This document shows, one piece after another, positions 35,456 to 44,600 of a stretch of DNA of 64,000 bases. The position numbers were made by a program, and so were the translations under genes. Position 1 is the stretch's first letter, and every line of letters begins with the position of its first letter. Where the stretch lies: the NCBI RefSeq assembly GCF_003722315.1, contig NZ_CP033580.1, forward strand, positions 2,570,501 through 2,634,500, read 5' to 3'. The notes under the pieces were generated by a model. That model searched no databases. It was not told the DNA's origin and was given only the letters and a program-made list of their open reading frames with translations. Source of the stretch: Thermoanaerobacter ethanolicus JW 200 (lineage in GTDB: Bacteria > Bacillota > Thermoanaerobacteria > Thermoanaerobacterales > Thermoanaerobacteraceae).

Positions 35456-36840
35456 AATGTCTTCCTCCTATACCACATGTATCCTCCAATTATCCACATT
35501 ACCAGTGGAATAGTTACAACTGTGGTATAAAAGAGTATAGCAGCTTGTTTGCCGGTTAGGAAAATCTGATTAAACTCAAGGGATTTAGGACGTATAGAAA
35601 TCTGTGTTGTCTTATCCGCTAACCAGTTAGCACTGTTCATTAAAAAGTCTCTATTAGCTTCCAATGTAATTATTTTATCAGTAAACATCATGCTACTTCC
35701 AATAGCTACAATCTTCATTCCTGTCTTTGAATCGGATATAGCTAAGCCTAAGCTTAAAGGACCTTTGATATCACCTTTTTGAAAATTAGCATCTTTTGAG
35801 TTAAAATCGGTTTTACCCCAAGCTTTATCACTGGTTGAAAGCAATTGCTCTATAGTTATATTTTCTGTTGGTTTATCAGGATAAGAAATACTTCTTGACA
35901 TTGGCATTACAACGTACAAGTTTGATAAATCCAATTTATTAGTTATAGTATGAAATTTGTACTGAGGAACTGGAGAAAGCGGGTCCATAAAATAATTCCT
36001 TCCTGGATCTACTACAACGTCATTGTCAAATTTTACACCCCAAGTAGACAAAAGCTCATTTACAGATTTTTGAGTCAAAGGCCCATATTCTGCCCCCATT
36101 GCAATGATTGCTTTTCCGCCTTTGTCAAAGTATTCTTTTAAAGCAGCCATTTCCTTGTCAGTAAAGTCTCTTCTTGGGTTAACAATAACTAATAAGTCTG
36201 TATTTTTTGGTATTCCTCCTGCCTGTCCTATATTTAAATCTTCTACATTATATCCTTCTCCTCTCAAAGCGTTTTTAAAAGTCACCAAATAGTCAATACT
36301 GTTTAATTCATCATGTCCTTGAAGAATATACGCATTTAATTTTTTAGGCTGTGTAACATCAATTATAGCCTGTGTAAACTGTTCTTCTCCATTAAAAGTA
36401 GCAGTATTAGGCTGACTACCCATGCCAAAAATATCATAAGAATTTACTATCTGTCTTTTTTCATTAGCACCACTTCCTGCAATAAAAAGCACTGTGTCAT
36501 AATCCGTAATTCCATATCTTTGAGCAGTTGCCGGCTCCTTATCTGGGTCTACAAAATGGACAATTATTCTCTTTGAAACATTTCTGTATTGATCTAACAA
36601 ACTTTTTACCATGTCTCTTGAAGTAGTACCCTCTTTGAAAAAGGCATAGACAGTTACATCTGTTTTTAGACTTTTCAAAACTTGTTTTGTTTGGTCAGAA
36701 AGGGTATATTGCTTGTTTTTAGTCAAATCCCACTTGACAGGCTTTTGCGTGACTATGACATTTGCCAATATTAAAATAGCCAGTAAAAGAGCTGTCATTA
36801 TAAAAGCATTAGTCCCGTACTTTAGCCTTATATTATTCAT
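35452..36840 (-). CDS. GldG-family ABC-associated protein
   Basis: The 462-residue protein has an N-terminal membrane segment, a large extracellular domain of the ABC_transp_aux type (PF09822) and a C-terminal membrane segment (about residues 432-455) followed by YRRKTL. Visible segments are NKQYTLSDQTKQVLKSLKTD, FVDPDKEPATAQRYGI and LVIVNPRRDFTDKEMAALK. The family was first named in Bacteroidetes gliding, but homologues with ABC subunits are widespread and of unknown role. The ATG at 36840 follows AGGAGG. Confidence 0.85.
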   Translation of the reverse strand: MNNIRLKYGTNAFIMTALLLAILILANVIVTQKPVKWDLTKNKQYTLSDQTKQVLKSLKTDVTVYAFFKEGTTSRDMVKSLLDQYRNVSKRIIVHFVDPDKEPATAQRYGITDYDTVLFIAGSGANEKRQIVNSYDIFGMGSQPNTATFNGEEQFTQAIIDVTQPKKLNAYILQGHDELNSIDYLVTFKNALRGEGYNVEDLNIGQAGGIPKNTDLLVIVNPRRDFTDKEMAALKEYFDKGGKAIIAMGAEYGPLTQKSVNELLSTWGVKFDNDVVVDPGRNYFMDPLSPVPQYKFHTITNKLDLSNLYVVMPMSRSISYPDKPTENITIEQLLSTSDKAWGKTDFNSKDANFQKGDIKGPLSLGLAISDSKTGMKIVAIGSSMMFTDKIITLEANRDFLMNSANWLADKTTQISIRPKSLEFNQIFLTGKQAAILFYTTVVTIPLVMWIIGGYMWYRRKTL

Positions 36841-36851
36841 CTTTTCTCCTC

Positions 36852-37559
36852 CTAACTCCAACGTCTTTTGTCTACAACACGAATTGTCAAGAAAATAAAG
36901 AATATAATTACACTTATGAAAAAGACTACATCACTTAAATTCACTAATCCATTTAGAAAATTATTTAGCCTGTCAAAGAAAGACAGATTCTGAAAAATAG
37001 TTTTTGCTTTTCCACTAAACACGTCTCCTAGCCAACTAATCAACCAAAGCACAAGAATTAAAGCAAATCCAATTACTCCAGCTATCATTTGATTTTCTGT
37101 AAGTGAAGAAGCAAAAAGCCCTATTGATATAAAAGTCACTCCTATTAGAAACACTCCAATATAACCTGCTATGATAGAACCCATATCTGGTGAAGAATAC
37201 AATTTAAGATAAATGGGGTATAAAAAAGTTATTACAAGTGCTACTAAATACACAAACACTGTAGAAAAAAACTTGCCAATCACTATATCAGTAACTGTAA
37301 CGGGTGACGTGAGTAAAAGTTGATCTGTTCCCGTCTTCATATCCTCTGAAATAAGTCTCATTGTCAAAATAGGACTTATAAACATAAAAACAGTGACCAT
37401 ACTACCTAAGATTGGAGTTAATATAGCATAATGAGTAGATAACACATAGGTTGTAAAAAAGTATCCAGATATCAAAAGATAAAATCCTAGCAGCACATAG
37501 GCAAGGGGGGAAAAGAAATAGCTTTTAAGCTCCCTCTTTAGTATTTCCCACATTTTCAT
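36852..37559 (-). CDS. ABC-2 type permease (GldF-like)
   Basis: The 235-residue membrane protein has six hydrophobic segments and the family feature RLISEDMKTGTDQLLLTSPV (ABC-2 permease, PF12679/PF12698 type). It pairs with the upstream ATPase, with which it overlaps by 35 bases, and with the GldG-like protein 11 bases downstream. The start ATG at 37559 is behind GAGGAAAG. The transported substrate is unknown. Confidence 0.87.
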   Translation of the reverse strand: MKMWEILKRELKSYFFSPLAYVLLGFYLLISGYFFTTYVLSTHYAILTPILGSMVTVFMFISPILTMRLISEDMKTGTDQLLLTSPVTVTDIVIGKFFSTVFVYLVALVITFLYPIYLKLYSSPDMGSIIAGYIGVFLIGVTFISIGLFASSLTENQMIAGVIGFALILVLWLISWLGDVFSGKAKTIFQNLSFFDRLNNFLNGLVNLSDVVFFISVIIFFIFLTIRVVDKRRWS

Positions 37560-38502
37560 CGTAACTTTCCTCCTCTGTTGTAAGTTCTAAAAATACTTCT
37601 TCAAGACTATAATTTAGCATTTTAAGTTCTAATATTGGAAAGCCTTTTTTGGCAAAAGCAAAAAACATATCTTTTCGAACATCTTTATCAGCAGAAGATT
37701 CCACTGTCAACTTTATCGTATTATCTGAATCAACTTCTGCTTCTACATTAGTTACTCCTTCAATCTCTTTTACACTGTTTACTACTTCTTCATAAGGCCC
37801 TTCCACTTTTATAAAATATCTCCTTGAATTTTGCAATGCAGTTGATAAATTCTCTGTCTTATCTATTGCAACAATTTTCCCTTTATTTATTATAATAACT
37901 CTGTCACATACCATACTAACTTCTGGCAATATATGAGTGCTTAAAATTATTGTATGCTTTTTCCCTAACTCTTTTATAATATCTCTTATTTCTTTAATTT
38001 GCTTAGGGTCAAGACCTACTGTCGGCTCATCTAATACCAAAACATCAGGGTCTCCTATGATTGCTTGTGCAAGTCCAACCCTTTGTTTATAACCTTTAGA
38101 CAAGTTTTTTATAAGCCTTTTTCTCACATCAGTCAAACCAACTTCATGTATAATTCGTTCAACATCTTCTCTTCTCTTTTTTGGAGGAACACCTTTTATA
38201 CCTCCTACAAAATGGAGATATGCCTCTACGGTCATATCTAAATACAAAGGAGGTACCTCTGGTAAATAACCAATATGTTTCTTTGCCTCTATCGGTTGTT
38301 CAACAATATCATATCCTGCAATTTTTATAGTACCGCTGGTAGGAGGCATATATCCTGTTATCATTTTCATAGTGGTAGTTTTACCAGCACCATTGGGCCC
38401 CAAAAAACCAACTATTTCTCCTTTATCGACAGAAAAGCTTATGTTATCTACTGCTTTACGAGTACCATAAACTTTTGTGACGTTTTTTAGCTCTATCATC
38501 AT
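37525..38502 (-). CDS. ABC transporter ATPase (GldA-like)
   Basis: The 325-residue ATPase has Walker A GFLGPNGAGKTTTMKM, the signature LSKGYKQRVGLAQA, Walker B VLVLDEPTVGLDP, and the switch His in LSTHILPE. A C-terminal extension of about 90 residues (from SRRYFIKVEGPYEEV) is typical for the ABC-2 exporter class. It is the first gene of a four-gene operon with permease, GldG-like and DUF4340 proteins. Confidence 0.92.
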   Translation of the reverse strand: MMIELKNVTKVYGTRKAVDNISFSVDKGEIVGFLGPNGAGKTTTMKMITGYMPPTSGTIKIAGYDIVEQPIEAKKHIGYLPEVPPLYLDMTVEAYLHFVGGIKGVPPKKRREDVERIIHEVGLTDVRKRLIKNLSKGYKQRVGLAQAIIGDPDVLVLDEPTVGLDPKQIKEIRDIIKELGKKHTIILSTHILPEVSMVCDRVIIINKGKIVAIDKTENLSTALQNSRRYFIKVEGPYEEVVNSVKEIEGVTNVEAEVDSDNTIKLTVESSADKDVRKDMFFAFAKKGFPILELKMLNYSLEEVFLELTTEEESYDENVGNTKEGA

Positions 38503-38612
38503 AGCAGTCTCAACCCTCCATTTTACATAGTGTGGAAATTATATCACAAAATTATTAAAAATTTGTGTACAAATTGTTAAGCATTAGTTAAGATTGTAAC
38601 TTAAAGCAAAAT

Positions 38613-38657
38613 GATAATAAGAAACTATGACAATAGTCGTCATAGCTTCTTATTATC
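38613..38657 (-). terminator. Terminator of the large glucan-synthase gene
   Basis: A 19-bp stem (GATAATAAGAAGCTATGAC on the minus strand) surrounds a seven-base loop. One position pairs as G-U only in minus-strand RNA and is a mismatch on the plus strand, which assigns it to the minus-strand gene. ATTTTGCTTT follows. The stop codon of the gene lies inside the stem. Confidence 0.75.
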
Positions 38658-41600
38658 CCATTACCACTAAAACCTGATGACTATTTCCCTTCTTTGTTAA
38701 ATCAATAGTCTTATCTGTAACAAGCTCCCCATCTATATATACTTCTTTTACACCTTTGTTAACAGCATTGGGATTTCTTACATCTATTAGATATTTCGTA
38801 TTCTTATAGTTATATTCTATCACATATTTATCCCAATTTTTTGGTATACAAGGGTCTATTATAAGTTTTTCTCCATATTTTTTCAAACCCAAGAGGTTCT
38901 CAATTGCTATTCTGTACATCCAACCTGCTGCGCCAGTATACCACGTCCAACCTCCTCTTCCTACATGAGGTTCTACCGCATACACATCTGCAGCCATGAC
39001 ATAGGGCTCTACTTTATACTTCATACACTCAATAGGGGTCCTGGTGTGATTTATAGGATTTATCATGTTGTAAAGTTGCCATGCTCTATCTCCTTCTCCT
39101 AGCTCTGCAAAGGCGAGTATTACCCATGCTGCCGCATGGGTGTATTGACCCCCATTTTCTCTAACTCCTGGAACATATCCTTTTATATACCCCGGATTTA
39201 AATCCCCGTTGTCAAAGGGAGGGGTTAAAAGCTTTATTATCCCTTCTTCCTCATTGACCAAATAATTTACAACAGCCTTCATTGCCTCTTTTACTCTTAC
39301 TTCTTTTCCCGCTTTAGATATAACAGACCAAGATTGAGATATGGAATCAATTTTACATTCTGAATTGTCTACAGATCCTAAAGGTGTCCCATCGTCAAAG
39401 TAAGCCCTTCTGTACCAACTTCCGTCCCATGCATTTTCTTCTATAGCTTTTATTAATTTATTAGCTATTTCTTGATACTTTTTTGCATGTTCTTCATCCT
39501 TTTTAGTTTGACATATGGGCGAAAACTTCTGAAGAATAGTGTACAAAAACCAGCCAAGCCATACACTTTCCCCTTTTCCTTTGTTTCCTACCTTATTCAT
39601 TCCGTCATTCCAGTCGCCAGCCCCCATCAAAGGCAAACCATGTTCTCCAAATTTTAACGAATAGTCTATAGCCCTTATGCAATGCTCATATACTGTACCT
39701 TTTGTTTCAGATATACGAGGTGTTGAATATCTTTCTTCCTCTTCTTCTTTTAAAGGCAAATCTTCTAAGTAATTTACTTCTATGTCCAGTATAGACCAAT
39801 CTCCTGTCTTTTCTATATAGTCAGCTGTGACGTAAGGAAGCCACAACAAGTCATCGGCAAATTTTGTCCTTATACCTTTATTTAATACAGGATGCCACCA
39901 ATGTTGCACATCTCCTTCAACAAACTGATGCTGGCAAGCGTTGACTATTTGATTTTTTGTAAATTCTGGCTCTAGATATACCATATTCATAGCATCCTGC
40001 AATTGGTCTCTAAAGCCATAAGCTCCTCCCGATTGATAAAAAGCTGACCTTGCCCACAATCTACACGCAATTGTTTGATAAGGCAGCCATCCATTTACAA
40101 GTAAATCCATTGACTTGTCAGGAGTTTTAATCTGTATCCTTCTTAGAAGCTCTTGCCAAAATTCTTGGACTCTTCGCAATTCATTCTGACAATTTTCAAC
40201 ATTTGTATACTTTAAAATCAACCTTTTTACTTCTTCTTCGTTTTTACCATGTCCTAATAAGATTGTAAATTGCTTTTCTTCTTTAGCTTTTACTTCTACA
40301 TGAAATTGTATTGCAGCACAGGGGTCTAATGATGTTCCTGTAGAATTTGAGAGAGTCTCATATTCCAATGCTTGGGGTGAAGTTAAACTTGAAGCAACTC
40401 CTATAAACTCTGCCCTGTCGCCTGTAAATGAATATATCTTTTCTGAAGCTGACAAAAATGCTAATCTGTTAGCAAAATCTTCATTGTACACATTTTTAAT
40501 CATTAATGCTCCTATTTTTTCATCGTACTTTGTAAATAGATACGGAAAAGTAATCTCATCAGTTACTCCTAAAACTGGCCTTATATAATAAGTTACTGTA
40601 AGTTTCCTGTTTTCATTTCCCAAATTTTTGATGGTAACTAAATTTATTTTTATCGAATCTTCCTTTGCTACAAATATCTTTAAGTGTTGGCTTAAACCAC
40701 AGCATATTGTTTCAAATGAAGTATACCCAAAACCATGTTTTATATAATGAACTTTTGCTTTACCAGCAGGTAAAGGAGTAATTGACCATCTGTCCCCTGT
40801 TTCCTCATCTGTTAAATAAATTACCTCTCCATGGGGGTCTAAAACAGGGTCATTGTACCATGGAGTCAATTTGTATTCCCTGCTGTTTTCTGCCCAAGTA
40901 TACCCTGCTCCTGTTTCTGACACCTGAAAGCCAAAAGAAGGGTTGGAAATCACATTTATCCAAGGAGCAGGAGTACTTTTGCCTTCCCACTTTATGATAT
41001 ACTCTTTGCCATCATAGCTAAATCCTCCAAAACCATTGTAATAATCTAATGGTAATTCCTCTAATTTGATTTCTTCAAAATTTTGTACTTTTTTGACCCG
41101 ATTTTTAAGTTTTGGAGCGTTTTTTGTCTCTTTAATCATTATCTGGTCGTAAATAGATTCATTTCCTCCTTCAAACTTAAGGGCAACAACAGTATTTAAA
41201 AGATATACATCTTCCTCTTTTAAATTATTTTGCTGTAACAAATATACGCCTCCATATTTGCCAAAAATGTCATAAGAAAAGGTAGTATTAATTAATTCTT
41301 TTATCTTATCATGTAAGGGCTGTAGATAACCGCTTTTATCTTTATTTAATATCACAAGGTCAACATTTATCCCTTTCATTTTCCAATATTCATAAGCTTT
41401 TAAAAACCACTTTACCATTTCTATTTCTTCCATCTTTTCTATCTCTACTAACACAATTGGCAAATCTCCTGAAATCCCATATGCCCACAGACCAGATTGA
41501 CCTTTTACATTTTTCAAAATCATCTCTTCTCTAAGCTTACGCTGAGGACTCACAAATAAAATGTGAGCCAACATTCTTTGCAAAAGGCCTAATTCTCTGG

Positions 41601-44600
41601 GTTTTAAATTAAGATAATCTAATTCTACCCTACTTCTTGTCCACGACACTTCAAAAGCTCTTTCTACTACATTTTCCTCTTTGTATTTTGCAGCAATTTT
41701 TATGGCTTCTTCTTTAGTTTCAGTTATTGCAGAAATATATACTACTTTTGCTACTTCCCCTGGCATTACTTTTACTCTTTTCCTTAAACTTACAATAGGA
41801 TCGAGGACTGCTCCTTCTGTATTGGAAAGGGGCTGATCAGCTTCTAAAGCAATTGGATTTTTTAGACTTCTTCCTCTTCCTATAAATTTTGCTCTATCAG
41901 TTTCAAACTGAGTATCTCCCACAATTTCTCCACTTAAAACTGCTACCTTGTGCACAGCCCATAGTTTACTTTTTCCTTGTTCCCTTGGCTTTCTGCAGAC
42001 TAAAATTGCATCTTCTTCCTTTAAAAATTCTGTTTTTACAAAAAGTTTATTAAAAGCAGGATGTGCCACATCTGTTGGCAAATCTATTAAGCTTATTTCT
42101 CCAAAACTTGTAATTTCTAATATTCTCGGATGTTTACTATGATTTTTTAAAGTCAATCGCCTTATCTCCACATCATCCTCTGGTGAAACGACTATCTCTA
42201 AGTGAGTATCTATATTTCCAACTCTTTTAAAGTATTCTGCTTTATCTGCAGAGAAAACAACCCTGTAATTCTGACCTTTTTCGTAAAAGGGAGCGTAAGT
42301 GGCTGACCATACAGTATTAGAGTTTATATTTTGAACAAATATAAAGGTACCAAAATCTTGCGCCAAGTCTTTCCTCCATCTTGTCAAGAAAATACCTTTG
42401 TTATTTTTACTGTATCCTGTCCCTTTTTCTGTAAGCATTACAAAATATCTTCCGCTTGACAAAATATGAACCTCTGGCAGCCAAGTTTTTGATTCTCCTA
42501 AAACCCTTACAAAGTCTCCATCTTCTTTGCGAACTTTTTGAATTTTTCTTGCTTCTTCTCTTTCTTCCCTCGTTATATCTAAATACATTGGCATTTTTTC
42601 TTGTAATAATATTTGAGTAGCTTTTATACTTGGGTCTTTATGAAATCTTTTTTGCATTATATTGTTATTTATAAAATTGTCTAAAGCCACAAAAGCCATA
42701 CCTTGGTGATGAGCCATAAAGCTTTTGACTATCGCACTTTTCTTGCCAAAAGGAACTCTTTCTGGTGTATAATCTATCGCTTCATAAAAACCGTATTTCC
42801 CTTCAACTCCTTCTTTTTTAAGGAACCTTATGTTTTGTAGCACCCCTTCTACATCTACTCCAATAGCCAGCAAAGACCCATAAGGAGCTACTACTTTGTC
42901 GTGGGATAATCCCCTTTTAAGACCTAGACTTGGGACTCCAAAAGCTTTGTACTGATAATTCAAATTTATGTCAAAAGCGTAAAATCCGGACTCTGATATA
43001 CCCCATGGAATTCCTAATTCTTTAGCATAATTTTTTTGCACTCTTACAGCAAAGGCATAAGTTTCATCCAATAAAGTATTTTGGTAATTTTTCATTATTA
43101 AAAGGGGCATAAAGTACTCAAACATCGTTCCAGACCAAGATACCAAGCCTTTATAACGATTTTCAATGGCAAGCATCCGGCCCAATTTAAACCAATGTTT
43201 TTTATCAATTTCTCTTTTTGCAATAGCAATAAAACTTGCTTGCCTTGCTTCCGAAGCCAACAAATCATAATAAGACTTTGTAAGTTTTTCCTCTTCAACA
43301 TTGTACCCTATTGAGAATAATTGTCTTTTTTCGTCATACAAATGCCTGAACTCTGTTTTTTCTACCAAATTTTCAATTGTACTCTTTATATTTTCAATCT
43401 CTGCCTCCAACTTTTTAATTTTCTCCAGAGCCTGGGCAACTTTATCTTTTTGACTTTTTAACAAAGCTTTCTCCTCTTCTGTAGCTTTTTCAAAAACTTC
43501 TTCTATTTCTAATAAATAGTTTTTATAGACTTTTTCCAATTCTTTTGGAGATGAATGTTCTTCAAAAACCTCCTTATATCTTTTAAAAATTTCTTGCTCT
43601 TTCTGTCTTTCATCAAATTCTGTCCATGCTAAAAATTCTTTCATCTCCCTTTTTAAAGCCCCAATTATATTCTTTAACCTTTCAATATTTCCTACCTCAT
43701 CTTCTGTACTTGAAAGTTTCTCACTAATTTTACTTAAGAATACCTCCCAATCAGATGGCATTAAAGTTTTTTTATTTAAAATGTTTCTAAAAATATCTTC
43801 AGTAATTCCTTCTATATCCAACATTTTGATAGTATCTTTTAAGCCTTTTGCCAATTCAATATCTATAAGAGGTTTATTTAAAAATTCACCTATTGCTTCC
43901 TTTACTGTAATCAAATAACCTACTAAATTTCCGCTATCGACAGTAGACACATAATAGGGCCTTAAAGGCTCTAAAGTCCTCGTATTGTACCAATTGTACA
44001 AATGGCCGTTCCATTTTTCCATTTTTTCAATTGTAGTGATGGTTTTTTTGATTCTTTCTACCATCTCAGTTGTGGTTATATAGCCTAAATCTCTTGCTCC
44101 AACTACTGAAACCAAGTAAAGTCCTATGTTTGTAGGTGACGTTCTCTCCGCAATCCCATTAGGCGGGTCTTCTTGAAAATTATCTGGTGGTAGATAATTC
44201 TGGCTTTCTGTCACAAAGTCTTCAAAAAATCTCCAGGTTTTTCTCGTTATTAAGCGCAATTCCTCCATTTCCTCATGTGACACAGTTTTTTCTTTTGAAA
44301 TTATTGGCTGGCTTATATAAAAAGCAATGTAGGGAGAAATTGCCCAAAGGAAAAAAAGCACTATTGCCCCAATTAAATCTTGGGGTTTAAAATACATAAC
44401 TAATGCAACTAATGCTAATCCCTCTACTAAAACTATCCACATTCTTTTAAAAAAACTTGCAAAGTCATTTCTAAGTCGCTTCTCCATGTCAGCAGCCGTA
44501 ACCCATTCTAATAAATTCTTTCGAGTTATATACAGTCTCGTCAGTGTTCTAACTATTGCATCTGCCATCATATAAGCTTGATAGGGTAAAAACACAAAAT

